Below, piece by piece: positions 1 through 8,880 of a stretch of DNA of 64,000 nucleotides. Position 1 is the first letter of the stretch; the number at the start of each line of letters is the position of its first letter. The translations under genes and the position numbers were made by a program. The DNA is from an uncultured Helicobacter sp. (GTDB lineage: Bacteria > Campylobacterota > Campylobacteria > Campylobacterales > Helicobacteraceae): the NCBI GenBank assembly GCA_944323645.1, contig CALUTE010000007.1, positions 1 to 64,000 of the forward strand, written 5' to 3'. The notes under the pieces were generated by a model. The model saw only the letters and a list, made by a program, of their open reading frames with translations, was not told where the DNA came from and searched no databases.

Positions 1-77
1 ATCTAGCAGAATCTAGCAGAATCTAGCAGAATCTAGCAGAATCTAGCAGAATCTAGCAGAATCTAGCAGAATCTAGC
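1..77. repeat. 10-bp tandem repeat (ATCTAGCAGA)n, about 7.7 copies
   Basis: Seven identical copies of ATCTAGCAGA are followed by a partial ATCTAGC. The array begins at the window edge, so it probably continues further left. Each junction recreates AGAATCTAGC, the octamer that recurs across the whole window. The array lies about 50 bases beyond the stop codon of the minus-strand flgL gene. A perfect 10-bp unit repeated head to tail is prone to slippage, so the copy number probably differs between strains. Confidence 0.97.
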
Positions 78-125
78 CTGCTAAAGTCTCTTAAAACCTT
101 TATGCGCCAAGCTCGAAGGGCTTAA

Positions 126-2675
126 TTAGAGATAATTTACGAGCGACATTTGGTTGATTCTGCTTGTTGAGCTCATCACAGCGCTTAGATTTGTTGTGAT
201 ATTGGAGAATTTATTGTATGTATCAGCAATATCTGTGCCGATATTTTGCCCTTTAAGCCCTTCGATTTGTGTTTTTAGAATCTCATTGCGCTTGATAACA
301 TTCTCAAAGCTTTTGCCATGCGATCCATTAAGTGCGATAATCTTCTCTATATGATCGCTTAAATGATCAAAAACAGTGATACCATTTTGAATCCCCTTGT
401 TGCGCAAAGAAGAACCATATGTATCTTTTGCACCTGCCCGATAAATTCCCTTGCGCACAGCATCAATAATCTCATCGATTTCTTTAAAAAAATTCACTTC
501 AGGCGTATCAATGGTCAAAGCATTGTTCGCATTAAGTCGCAATGAATTTGTATTTCTGCGCGTTTTAGATTCTGAAAAATCATTGGTGCTTTCATCATAA
601 AACATCACATTCATTCTTGTAACTGATCGTATTTTATCTTGGATTTGGATTCTACCATCAGGTGTCATATTAATATCAAGCATTCCTTTTGCGCCCTCAA
701 GGAGTGCGATATAAGCGTCCTTTGTCTCTTGGATTACGCCGCCTTTTGGTGGTCTAACTGCCATATAAGAGCTATGGTCTTGGTTACTATAATTTAGCGC
801 AATACTAATTGCATCCATAAGCTGTCTATATGTCACATCATCTGCTTTTGTTACGCTTATTCCGGGTGGATCATCTTTTGGATCAAAGATAGGAATAGTA
901 TAATCCTCGCCATCACCTACATTTGGCAGGAGTAAATACGCGCCTGCTGGATCAAACACGATGCGCGCCTCCACCATAACACCATTCATATCATTAATCT
1001 TGAGCTTGTAGGTTTGCCCTTCTATACTCGCGCCAACAACCTCTGATAATCTTGTGTTTTCTGTCGCGTAACCTCCCCCATTTGCAAGCACCTGCGAAAC
1101 ACTAGAAGTAACTTTTGAACCCTCAACTTGAAAATATGTCCTGTCGTATTCATTGGCATAATCTGTGGGAATCCCATCAACCTCTGCACCTTCTTCGTTA
1201 AGAGTAGTTAGCTTGATAGAGAATCCGTGCTCACCATTAAAAGGTGGGTCTTGAAAGTCGTGAGCCTTATTGGCTACATTGTTATCTACTATGATAAGCC
1301 GCCCTTTTGAGAAAGAAACATCAATATTGCCACCAAAATGATCTTTTATAGCACGTGTCAAATCGCGCATATCTGCACCCTGTATGTCAAATTCCAAAGG
1401 CAATAGTGGATTCTCTGGATCATCATAGATTCTGCCTTCGGGAGTATTTGGGCGAGTTCCTTCAATGCGAAGCTTGGAAACATAGGGCGGAAACACATCT
1501 TCAAGCTTTGTTGTCATCTCTGCTGCCCTATTGTCTTTTGTAATAAAAGCAGTTGGTATTTCTGTTTTTCGAAAATCTGATTTGTCTGTTATACCAACAA
1601 TACTAGTAGTTACCCTATCTGTTCGAAAGTCACTCTGATTGTATGCTGTTATTCGTGCCCCAATCGTAATAAGATCATCAATATTATCCACATCAACATC
1701 GCTTGAAATCATATGAAAATCGATACCTGATCTTCCGGGTTCTAAGTCTTTTATTTCAATCTGTCCCCACTGGTTGAGCGTTACTTCAACAACTTTATTA
1801 AATGCTGTGTTGCCAAATTCCTTGCCAATCCTATCAAGCAAGTCTTGCACTTTTGTCGAGCGCTCATCATTGCTATAACCCTTATCAAGAGCAAATTTTG
1901 CCTTAAACACAGAGCCATCAGAGCGCACGCCTCGTATATAAAAATATTCTGGTGTATCATTACTTGGATCACTATCATCATCACCAATCAAGTCGCGTAA
2001 AGTGTCGCTAGCTTTAATATACACTTCTTGTGAGAGATTGCTTCGATTTGAACTATCCATAATACCCGGATTTAGCTTGGATTGATTAAGCATTCTAAGA
2101 TTGGTGGTAATGATACGCTGTTTATCAGAATCTCGTCCAAAAAATAGCTCTTGCCCTGTGATATTATAGGGAATAAGATTATGCGAGCTTACAAGTACGC
2201 TTAGCTTTTCGTCATTCCCATAATAATTCCCTTGCTCATCAAAAGGTGGGTGATCCACCCTACTCCCACCAAAAATAAAATTACCGCCAATAGAAGTGTT
2301 TGCAAGACTTAAAAAATGATTTTTTAGCCCCTGCAAATCATTGGCAATCGCCTCGCGAGAAGCAGGCGAGTGAATATCATTTGCCGCTTGGATTAGCTTG
2401 GTTTTGAATTGCACCATTGTCTCTGAAAGATCAGCAAGTGTTTTGTCTGTATTAAGTGTCGCTGTTTGGGCGTGTTCGGCGACATCAATGCCTTGTGCTA
2501 AAGTATTAATCTCATTTTCGAAGCGTAGATTCTGGTTATATACGGTGGCATTTTGATAGCCATATTGGATTTTTAGCCCAGAAGCAATCTGTGTGTTTTT
2601 GTCATTAAGCTTGCTTTGCAAGGTGTTTTGATAATGATTCATTTGGTTATATTTTGTCCCAAATGTAATACGCAT
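126..2675 (-). CDS. flgL: Flagellar hook-associated protein FlgL (HAP3)
   Basis: FlgL is the second junction protein between the flagellar hook and the filament, exported by the flagellar type III system. The N-terminus (MRITFGTKYNQMNHYQNTL, then a heptad-rich segment with ASGLKIQYGYQNATVYNQN) is the conserved flagellin-like D0/D1 coiled coil. The C-terminal 80 residues form the matching helix, ending IAALNGSHGK to MSLVNYL. At 849 residues it is much longer than enterobacterial FlgL (about 317). The extra length is a large central domain, which is usual in Helicobacter. The start ATG follows GAGAGGAT. A sigma-54-type promoter lies 34-60 bases upstream, so the gene fits the RpoN (middle) flagellar class. 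It appears to be a single-gene unit. Confidence 0.93.
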   Translation of the reverse strand: MRITFGTKYNQMNHYQNTLQSKLNDKNTQIASGLKIQYGYQNATVYNQNLRFENEINTLAQGIDVAEHAQTATLNTDKTLADLSETMVQFKTKLIQAANDIHSPASREAIANDLQGLKNHFLSLANTSIGGNFIFGGSRVDHPPFDEQGNYYGNDEKLSVLVSSHNLIPYNITGQELFFGRDSDKQRIITTNLRMLNQSKLNPGIMDSSNRSNLSQEVYIKASDTLRDLIGDDDSDPSNDTPEYFYIRGVRSDGSVFKAKFALDKGYSNDERSTKVQDLLDRIGKEFGNTAFNKVVEVTLNQWGQIEIKDLEPGRSGIDFHMISSDVDVDNIDDLITIGARITAYNQSDFRTDRVTTSIVGITDKSDFRKTEIPTAFITKDNRAAEMTTKLEDVFPPYVSKLRIEGTRPNTPEGRIYDDPENPLLPLEFDIQGADMRDLTRAIKDHFGGNIDVSFSKGRLIIVDNNVANKAHDFQDPPFNGEHGFSIKLTTLNEEGAEVDGIPTDYANEYDRTYFQVEGSKVTSSVSQVLANGGGYATENTRLSEVVGASIEGQTYKLKINDMNGVMVEARIVFDPAGAYLLLPNVGDGEDYTIPIFDPKDDPPGISVTKADDVTYRQLMDAISIALNYSNQDHSSYMAVRPPKGGVIQETKDAYIALLEGAKGMLDINMTPDGRIQIQDKIRSVTRMNVMFYDESTNDFSESKTRRNTNSLRLNANNALTIDTPEVNFFKEIDEIIDAVRKGIYRAGAKDTYGSSLRNKGIQNGITVFDHLSDHIEKIIALNGSHGKSFENVIKRNEILKTQIEGLKGQNIGTDIADTYNKFSNITTNLSAVMSSTSRINQMSLVNYL

Positions 2676-2718
2676 AGTATCCTCTCTATAAACTAGAATC
2701 TAAACCTTAGCACTAGAT

Positions 2719-2735
2719 AAGCAAAAAAAGTGCCA
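2719..2735 (-). promoter_or_regulatory. Sigma-54 (RpoN) promoter of flgL
   Basis: Read on the minus strand the sequence is TGGCAC, five T residues, then TTGCTT. This matches the -24/-12 consensus TGGCAC-N5-TTGC with the required 10-base gap between the GG and GC pairs. It lies 44-60 bases upstream of the flgL ATG, which leaves a leader of about 30 bases. In Helicobacter, RpoN with FlgR drives hook and hook-associated genes, so position and function agree. Confidence 0.85.
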
Positions 2736-2786
2736 TAACAATAACAACAAAGCACTTAGTACTTTTATGGTCAAGCACACCCTATT

Positions 2787-3965
2787 TTATAAATCGTCCA
2801 AAAAATCGTATTTTTCATCATAAAGCCATAGTGCTAACGAATCAGCGACAAAAAAATCACAATTATACAAACGTCCATTACGCAAGGCACATTTTCCTTC
2901 TTGTAAAGCCAGTGTGAGATGTTCTTGATTTAGAAAGTCTTGCACTTCTTGTAATGCCACGCCAGCAGTGCTCCTAAGCCCAAGAAATAGCGTTTCTAGC
3001 GCTAGATTCTCGCGCGTTAAATACTCTTGCTCTTTTTTAAGTGGAGTGGCGATATAGCTTTTTAAATCGCGTGTGCCCATATAGCGCACAGTACCTATCC
3101 TACCCACCGCTCCAGAACCACAACCTAGGTATTCTTTATTCTGCCAATATGCAAGATTATGCAGGCTTTTGTAAGGACGCGCGAAATTTGCCACTTCATA
3201 ATGGCTAAACCCAGAATCTAACAGAATATCACGCACAAGGTGGCATTGTTTTTCTACATCAAGAGGTGTGCTAATATTTTGATATTTTTGCATAAATCTT
3301 GAGCCCTCCTCTAGTGTAAGCATATAAGCCGATAAATGATCTATGTCTAGCGTGGCGGCTTGTTGAATATCATTAAGTAGGGTTGCTTCATTATCAAAAG
3401 GTGTACCATAGATCATATCAATACTTTTGTGCGCAAAAGTTCGTGCAGAATCTAATGCCCTATATACTTCGTGATTTTTATGTTCTCGCTCCAAAAAGGC
3501 GAGCTTTTTTTCACAAAAGCTTTGTACGCCAAGACTGATGCGATTTACCCCAAGTTGCGCGACTCTATCGCACCAAGAACGTTGCAGCGAATTTGGATTT
3601 GCTTCTATGGTTATTTCACTTGGCAAACTTGTGTGGCGCAAAATCTCACTAAAAATTCGTTCATAGTGTTGCACGCTAAGTAAATTTGGTGTCCCACCTC
3701 CAATGTAAATGGATTCTAGCTTTATTTTATGTGGTGCTTTAGATTCTAGTGTTTTCTTTGATTGTTTTTGTTTGTTTTTTTTGTCGTTTAGCAAAGCGTG
3801 ATCAGCATATTGAAGCCATAAAAATGTAGCGCGTATATCAAGCAAAAGGCTTCTAAGATAGGCTTCTTGCATATCTAGTGCATTTACATAGGAGTTAAAC
3901 GCACAATACCCGCATTTACTTTCACAAAAAGGAATATGAATATAAAGTATCAAGCAACACCTCAA
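2787..3965 (-). CDS. hemW: Radical SAM haem chaperone HemW (HemN-like)
   Basis: HemW is a cytoplasmic radical S-adenosylmethionine protein that delivers haem to target enzymes. It was often annotated as an oxygen-independent coproporphyrinogen oxidase. The CX3CX2C iron-sulfur motif appears almost at the N-terminus (YIHIPFCESKCGYCAF). It is followed by the GGGTPN motif, EANPNS and GVQSF, all typical of the HemN/HemW barrel. At 392 residues it is close to HemW and shorter than true HemN (about 450). The N-terminus is very short before the cysteines, as in HemW. A lysine/glutamine-rich stretch after residue 60 (NDKKNKQKQSKK) is an insertion encoded by A-rich DNA. Confidence 0.88.
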   Translation of the reverse strand: MRCCLILYIHIPFCESKCGYCAFNSYVNALDMQEAYLRSLLLDIRATFLWLQYADHALLNDKKNKQKQSKKTLESKAPHKIKLESIYIGGGTPNLLSVQHYERIFSEILRHTSLPSEITIEANPNSLQRSWCDRVAQLGVNRISLGVQSFCEKKLAFLEREHKNHEVYRALDSARTFAHKSIDMIYGTPFDNEATLLNDIQQAATLDIDHLSAYMLTLEEGSRFMQKYQNISTPLDVEKQCHLVRDILLDSGFSHYEVANFARPYKSLHNLAYWQNKEYLGCGSGAVGRIGTVRYMGTRDLKSYIATPLKKEQEYLTRENLALETLFLGLRSTAGVALQEVQDFLNQEHLTLALQEGKCALRNGRLYNCDFFVADSLALWLYDEKYDFLDDL

Positions 3966-3992
3966 ATCGTGCCAAATCCTTATATAAAGGAT

Positions 3993-4014
3993 TAGAATCT
4001 AAAACTAGATTCTA
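3993..4014. terminator. Hairpin from inverted TAGAATCTA motifs
   Basis: TAGAATCTA and TAGATTCTA form a perfect 9-bp stem around the 4-base loop AAAC. The hairpin lies between the stop of the Sel1-repeat gene (minus strand, ends at 4053) and the start of hemW, where a terminator would be expected. There is only a weak T-rich tail, so termination activity is an inference. A second small inverted repeat (AATCCTT / AAGGATT) is directly adjacent at 3974-3992. Confidence 0.5.
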
Positions 4015-4052
4015 GCACCAAAACTCGTATCCATAAGCACTCTTGTAGGATT

Positions 4053-5285
4053 TTAGCGATTAAAGAATGATGGTTTTTTTGATGGTTGTGGCTTAGTGTT
4101 GTAGGTTGGGTTTGGATTGATCTGCAAATCTTGTTTGAGGATTCTGTAATTATCACAGCCTTGTTGCAAACCAGAATCGCACGCATAAGCATACAAATCC
4201 AATGCATAGCTTGTATTTTGCGTAACACCAAGTCCTTTTTGGTATAAAACACCAAGATTACTGCAGCTTTTTACATCAGCAGACTCACAAGCGATTTTGA
4301 AATATTTTGCCGCATACGCATAACTAAGAGGTGCTCCATCAAGACCATTGGCATACATATAACCAAGATTAGCACAACCCTTTATATCTCCAGCATTGCA
4401 CGCTGCATAGTTTAAATCTGGCTTTGAGAGAGAGGATTTATTTTTTCCATAAATATTTTGAGTGTTACTCATAAGTCCTAAATTATAGCAACCAAGATTA
4501 CTTCCTCCATTACAAGCAAGCTTATAGTAACGGATCGCAGTGAAAAAGTCCTTATTTACCCCATCACCATTGGCATACATAAACCCAAGGTTATTACAGG
4601 CAATCGCATCGCCTCCTTGACAAGCGCTCATATAAAACTGCACTGCAAGTTCTTTATCGTCTTTGCTTGCACCATTTTTTTCGTTATACAGCATAGCAAG
4701 ATTTGTACAAGAAGTCGGATCACCCGCTGAACAACCCATTTCGTAATAGCGCTGTGCCTTTTTGAGATTAACCTCGACACCTTTTCCTGCGACATACATT
4801 GTCCCAAGCCCAAAACAGCCCGAGGGATTCCCGCCATCGCAAGATTTTTTGAACAGATCGTGCGCGGTTATAAAATCTCCCTTTTTTGCCGCATCAATAC
4901 CAGCCTTTAGCTGTGCTGTTGGGATATCTGGTGAATTGAGCCTGTCAGTCATGGGGTATTGGTGTGGTAGCATTTCAGAATCCCTTGCTTCATCTTGGTT
5001 TAAATTGGAGGAGCTGAGCTCTTGTGGTATTTCTCCTAAAGAGGGGGCATTGAGATTCTGTGCTAGTGCTGGATTCTGCGAGGGTGGAGGCAAGCCATTG
5101 TCATTATACTGCGCGCCTCTTTGTGCAATCGCATCTCGATCAAGCCCGTATGTGAAATTGCCCTCATCTGCTGCGTTTAGCTGAACAAACGCTCCACAAG
5201 CGACAAAAGCAAGCTTCAAGGTTGAATCGCGCCAAGTATTTGGTATTTTTGCAAAACTCCGTTTTATTGCTAAAATCCTTTTCAT
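4053..5285 (-). CDS. Sel1-repeat, cysteine-rich secreted protein (Hcp family)
   Basis: This is a probable periplasmic or secreted protein of 410 residues. I chose the ATG at 5285 because it follows GGAG at the right distance and opens a signal peptide (LAFVACGAFVQLNA, cleavage before ADE). After a Pro/Asn/Gln-rich linker of about 100 residues come roughly eight Sel1-type repeats. Each carries the pattern A..Y...AC..G...GC.NLG.MY with paired cysteines spaced as in Helicobacter cysteine-rich proteins, whose helix pairs are locked by disulfides. Members have been linked to host immune recognition or weak penicillin binding, but I cannot say which applies here. The gene is transcribed divergently from the phase-variable membrane protein. 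Confidence 0.87.
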   Translation of the reverse strand: MKRILAIKRSFAKIPNTWRDSTLKLAFVACGAFVQLNAADEGNFTYGLDRDAIAQRGAQYNDNGLPPPSQNPALAQNLNAPSLGEIPQELSSSNLNQDEARDSEMLPHQYPMTDRLNSPDIPTAQLKAGIDAAKKGDFITAHDLFKKSCDGGNPSGCFGLGTMYVAGKGVEVNLKKAQRYYEMGCSAGDPTSCTNLAMLYNEKNGASKDDKELAVQFYMSACQGGDAIACNNLGFMYANGDGVNKDFFTAIRYYKLACNGGSNLGCYNLGLMSNTQNIYGKNKSSLSKPDLNYAACNAGDIKGCANLGYMYANGLDGAPLSYAYAAKYFKIACESADVKSCSNLGVLYQKGLGVTQNTSYALDLYAYACDSGLQQGCDNYRILKQDLQINPNPTYNTKPQPSKKPSFFNR

Positions 5286-5402
5286 AGAATGCTCCATTGC
5301 AAAATTTATAAGCAAAAAAGCAAAAACCATTCCCTATTTTTGTACCTCTACGTGTCTTAGATATGCTATTATTGCGCACAAATTCACCTCAAAGGAATAT
5401 TT

Positions 5403-5447
5403 ATGGCAGCTAAATATCGCATTAGGGGGGGGGCAATATCTAACTAA
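5403..5447 (+). pseudogene. Out-of-frame 5' end of the phase-variable membrane protein gene
   Basis: The ATG at 5403 has a strong ribosome binding site (AAAGGA, six bases before). It encodes MAAKYRIRGGAISN before TAA at 5445, because the G9 tract at 5425-5433 puts it in the wrong frame. With eight G residues (or eleven) the same ATG would read ...RIRGGQYLTNPNPTLTNTTPIDSF and run straight into the long downstream gene at 5491. The short frame is therefore best seen as the true N-terminus of that gene in an OFF configuration. Confidence 0.8.
5425..5433 (+). repeat. G9 homopolymer tract (phase-variation switch)
   Basis: Nine consecutive G residues sit eight codons into the reading frame that starts at 5403. 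Poly-G/C tracts of this length are classic slipped-strand contingency loci in Helicobacter and Campylobacter. G9 gives an early stop. G8 or G11 fuses the start codon to the 538-codon frame downstream, while G7 and G10 stop at TAA just past the tract. No other G or C run this long was seen in the window. Confidence 0.9.
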
Positions 5448-5490
5448 TCCAAACCCTACACTAACAAATACCACTCCAATAGATTCTTTT

Positions 5491-5512
5491 ATGCAGAATC
5501 TAGATTCTGCAT
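5491..5512. repeat. Perfect 22-bp palindrome of two AGAATCT motifs
   Basis: The sequence reads identically on both strands for 22 bases, centred on AGAATCT/AGATTCT with TGC/GCA flanks. It covers the internal ATG of the downstream gene. In RNA it would fold into a very tight hairpin over that start codon, which argues against efficient initiation there. Confidence 0.9.
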
Positions 5513-7107
5513 TATGCGCCCAAGATAGCTCTCTCACATCTACTACAAAATATATTTCTCATTATGTAGTGATTTTTATCGCTTACACGCTTGCCTTTGG
5601 GCTTATGCTTTTAAATACAAGAGGGTATTATTGGGACGACTGGGCGATGATTGGGAATTTTAGCTTTCAAGATGCAAACAGACAATGGCTACAAAATGGT
5701 AATATTTGGTATGGGCATTTTCACTGGATTTTTGTGAGTTTGCAGCCTTATGGTGTGGCACTTTTTCGTTGTTTTACCTTTGTTGCGTTTTTGCTCTGTG
5801 GTTTTATGGTGTATGGGATTCTAAGAAGTTTGCGCATACTTACACCATTAGAGGCGCTTTTTATCACGCTTCTTTTTTTGCTACTTCCCTTTAATACAAT
5901 GTCGCGCAATGTCGTAATTAACTCCACCTACACACTATGCTACCTTTTGTTTTTTAGCGCGTTTTATCTGCTTATGTATCGCCAAAGCTGCAACAGTACT
6001 GCTAAAGTGGCGCTTAGGCTCATAGCACTTGTGTTATTTTTTGTGGCTTTTACGATGAATTCTCTGCTTGTGTTTTATGTGCTACCCTTAGCTTATATGG
6101 CTTATGTTGAGCTTACTGCAATGCACCATAATAAGCCTTATAAATCGTTGTTTGGGTGGTTTATTAGACATATTGATTTTATCGCACTACCAATTATATT
6201 TTATGGGCTAAAGAGTGTGTTTTTTAAGCCATATGGACTCTATGAGGGGTACAACTCCTTACATTTTCTGGCACTCATAAAGGCTATGATAACAACCCCT
6301 ATTCTTTCCCTGCTTGATTTGGTACATATTGGCTATTTGCTCACTGGAAGTCTGGGGTATATTGCGCTTTTATGCTTATTTATCCTACTTTTAAAACAAC
6401 GTAGAATCCCAGAAAAACGTTATCTTCTTGGCATTGCTTTTGGGTTTTTGGTGCTGTGGCTTGGTATGTTTGGCTATATAGCAGTCAATAAGCACACGAC
6501 TTTTATGGATCTTGCCGATCGTCATGGGATACTAGAATCCCTAGGGGCTGCGATTATTATTGTTTTTGTTTGTGGAGCATTATTACAAAACAAGCTATTG
6601 AAAAATTTGGCTCTTGGCGTGCTTGTGTGCTGTGCTATTGAATGCAATATTAAAGCACAAGATCGCGTTTTTCGAGCTTATATTTGGCAGGTTGGGGTTT
6701 TTGAACATTTATGGCAGAATCCTCTGTTTGCACAATATGATACACTGGTTTTTTACCAAGATAGCGCAAATATCATCTATGATAATGCTTTTTATCAGCT
6801 TAATGGTATTTATAAAAAACATACCAAAGCAACAGATAAATTCCTCGCAACAAGTCAAGATGATATACAAAATACAACATACTGCTTCCTAAGCCCTGTG
6901 TATAATTGCGATACATACAAAGGGGTAGATTCTGCTGCCCCCGCCAAAGTGCTTATCACTGACAGAACACAATCAAGTGGGCTATTTTCTTTGCTTTCAA
7001 GCCTAAAAATGTATGGTTTGCTCAATATTGATTTTGAACGTTTTAAACAAGCTGCTGCTAAACGATTTGAAGTAATTATTGTCCCTAGAGAATCTGCAAA
7101 TAAATAA
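5491..7107 (+). CDS. Polytopic membrane protein, probable GT-C-type glycosyltransferase (phase-variable, OFF)
   Basis: The protein has about ten hydrophobic segments, starting with VVIFIAYTLAFGLMLL, and a soluble C-terminal tail of about 140 residues. Between the first two membrane segments it carries YYWDDW. An acidic pair at this position is typical of GT-C glycosyltransferases that use lipid-linked sugars. The family cannot be fixed by eye, and a GtrII-like or unclassified membrane protein is also possible. The ATG at 5491 has no ribosome binding site and lies inside a perfect palindrome. The real start is probably 5403, joined in frame when the G tract has eight residues, giving 567 residues. 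Its likely role is a switchable modification of surface glycan. The gene stands alone. Confidence 0.75.
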   Translation: MQNLDSALCAQDSSLTSTTKYISHYVVIFIAYTLAFGLMLLNTRGYYWDDWAMIGNFSFQDANRQWLQNGNIWYGHFHWIFVSLQPYGVALFRCFTFVAFLLCGFMVYGILRSLRILTPLEALFITLLFLLLPFNTMSRNVVINSTYTLCYLLFFSAFYLLMYRQSCNSTAKVALRLIALVLFFVAFTMNSLLVFYVLPLAYMAYVELTAMHHNKPYKSLFGWFIRHIDFIALPIIFYGLKSVFFKPYGLYEGYNSLHFLALIKAMITTPILSLLDLVHIGYLLTGSLGYIALLCLFILLLKQRRIPEKRYLLGIAFGFLVLWLGMFGYIAVNKHTTFMDLADRHGILESLGAAIIIVFVCGALLQNKLLKNLALGVLVCCAIECNIKAQDRVFRAYIWQVGVFEHLWQNPLFAQYDTLVFYQDSANIIYDNAFYQLNGIYKKHTKATDKFLATSQDDIQNTTYCFLSPVYNCDTYKGVDSAAPAKVLITDRTQSSGLFSLLSSLKMYGLLNIDFERFKQAAAKRFEVIIVPRESANK

Positions 7108-7211
7108 GGAGAATCCCCACGAATAAATCCCATAGATTTTTGAAAGCATAAAAATATTAATACAGGCTAAACATAATGTAAAAAATGTGTAATTATGTGC
7201 AAATATATTAC

Positions 7212-7217
7212 TATAAT
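7212..7217 (+). promoter_or_regulatory. -10 element upstream of outer membrane protein gene
   Basis: TATAAT occurs within TATAATGCCT. The same ten bases precede the marR operon (10421) and uppS (20920). The implied leader to the ATG at 7322 is about 100 bases. A second candidate, TACAAT at 7252-7257, lies closer to the gene. Confidence 0.5.
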
Positions 7218-7321
7218 GCCTAATATATTGTGAACAAAAACTGTATTTTGTTACAATTATTATGTTTTGTTCTAAGGCTTGTTGTAAATAGAACTTGAAA
7301 TATGGTAACTTAGGGGGCATT

Positions 7322-8806
7322 ATGTACTACAAATACTTACAAAGCATTTTACCACGCTTGCATTTGCACAAAATAATAATATCAGGCACACTTGTCGCTG
7401 GCACATTTAGTAGCGCAAATGCGTTTGATATAAATTTCACTGGCTGGCTTGATGTTTTTAGTAAGCTTGGCTTTAACAACAAAGCAATTGCGCCAACCGA
7501 GCAATACCAAGATGCAATCAATGCTGGAGATTATCCAACTGATAGTTTTGTCAATGTTGTCGGCAATATTGGATTAAAAGGCAATATTTTATCAAACGAA
7601 CTTGAAAACCATAAGCTCACTTATTGGGCTAGTATCGCTGGTGGTGGTATGGTGTTTGACTCAACTAGTAAAGACTATCCCTTAGGACCAGATAGTGTTA
7701 ATAATGAGTATTTAGGGATATGGGCTGGCTATGATGGAAGGCATAATGGTAGTACAGAACGGCATTTGTATGTTATCAACAACGCACATCTTGACTATAC
7801 TTACGGTAATGCTTCATCGCCCACTAGTTTCCAATTTAAGGGCGGGCGCTATGCTTCTAAAGCAGAATATATGAGTGGCTACACACAAGGGTTTGAGTTT
7901 ATGACGAAATTGAACTTTGCCAAAGAAGAAAATGCATTCCATTCACTAAAACTTTGGTGGTTTAGCTCGTATGGACGTGCGTTTGCTGAGGGAATGTGGG
8001 TTATGGATTTTATGTCGCCTAGGGGGTATTTTACAGAAGCTGGGCGATTTGCAAACTACGGAATCCACGCTTTTAAGCTAACGTATGAAATTGGAATGCT
8101 AGATATTGCTCCCATTATCTATTTTTCACCCGGTACCTACACGGCGCCAATGTTGCAAATTCGACTAGATTCCAATAAAGCCTTTCAAGAGGAGGGGTTT
8201 AGATCGCAAACTTTTATACACTTTATGAATCCACTCCACAATGATCGCGTGATTAACGATTATCGCTACGGAGACTTGACAGGGCACTCTACCCAAACCC
8301 TCTATATCAACCAACGTTTTGATATTAATAACTACCACTTTGGTGTGGCATTGTATAAAAACTTTGGCAATGCCAATGCCTATATAGGGACGACTGGAAA
8401 TCCAGTACTAGCACTTTATGATTTTTGGTCAGCTGCATCGTATGATCTTGGACGCAGCATTAGTGATATGATTGGAAAAGATGCAATAACACCTATGCTT
8501 TTTGTGGGTGGAGCACATTTTGATGGTAAATTAAATTGGCGGCTTGTGGGTCGCTATACAGATTCTAGTCGCAGTCGTGAGCAGAGTGTTGGGCTTTCTC
8601 TTACTTACCAAGTAACCGAAAAACTTTTGCTTGGCGGCAAAATCGAATACTATAACGACATTACCAAAGCAGGGTATCGAGTCGGCTCAAATCGTCCGGG
8701 ACAAGATGCCAATGGTCCCTATGTTCCAACAACAAATTCCCAAGAAACACCTCAAAACATTGCCGATAGAAGCCACGCCTTCTTGTTTTTGAGCTATCAA
8801 ATATAG
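7322..8806 (+). CDS. Outer membrane protein, Helicobacter Hof-like porin family
   Basis: This is a 494-residue protein. The ATG at 7322 is preceded by TTAGGGGGC and opens a signal peptide (KIIISGTLVAGTFSSANA, cleaved before FDINFTGW). The body is rich in alternating beta-strand patterns with many Tyr, Asn and Gly residues and ends with LFLSYQI, an aromatic/hydrophobic beta-barrel ending recognised by the BAM complex. Segments such as FKGGRYASKAEYMSGYTQGF and MDFMSPRGYF recall the Helicobacter Hof family of outer membrane proteins. The family name rests on memory of those motifs, so the class (porin-like outer membrane protein) is surer than the subfamily. It is monocistronic. Confidence 0.75.
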   Translation: MYYKYLQSILPRLHLHKIIISGTLVAGTFSSANAFDINFTGWLDVFSKLGFNNKAIAPTEQYQDAINAGDYPTDSFVNVVGNIGLKGNILSNELENHKLTYWASIAGGGMVFDSTSKDYPLGPDSVNNEYLGIWAGYDGRHNGSTERHLYVINNAHLDYTYGNASSPTSFQFKGGRYASKAEYMSGYTQGFEFMTKLNFAKEENAFHSLKLWWFSSYGRAFAEGMWVMDFMSPRGYFTEAGRFANYGIHAFKLTYEIGMLDIAPIIYFSPGTYTAPMLQIRLDSNKAFQEEGFRSQTFIHFMNPLHNDRVINDYRYGDLTGHSTQTLYINQRFDINNYHFGVALYKNFGNANAYIGTTGNPVLALYDFWSAASYDLGRSISDMIGKDAITPMLFVGGAHFDGKLNWRLVGRYTDSSRSREQSVGLSLTYQVTEKLLLGGKIEYYNDITKAGYRVGSNRPGQDANGPYVPTTNSQETPQNIADRSHAFLFLSYQI

Positions 8807-8880
8807 TATTTGCTTAATATGGGTTAGCATTTAGCCAATCTTTATGCTATCATCACGCAAACTAAACAAGGAAGCCACGC

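Noticed and set aside
2700-2760. AAGTGC / GCACTT inverted repeat as a terminator between hemW and flgL
   Set aside because: The stem is only six bases with an 18-base loop, and one arm overlaps the sigma-54 promoter.
5334-5537. Minus-strand open frame over the G9 region
   Set aside because: It covers the start regions of two convincing genes in the wrong direction, reads through the G9 tract as prolines and has no binding site or recognisable domain.
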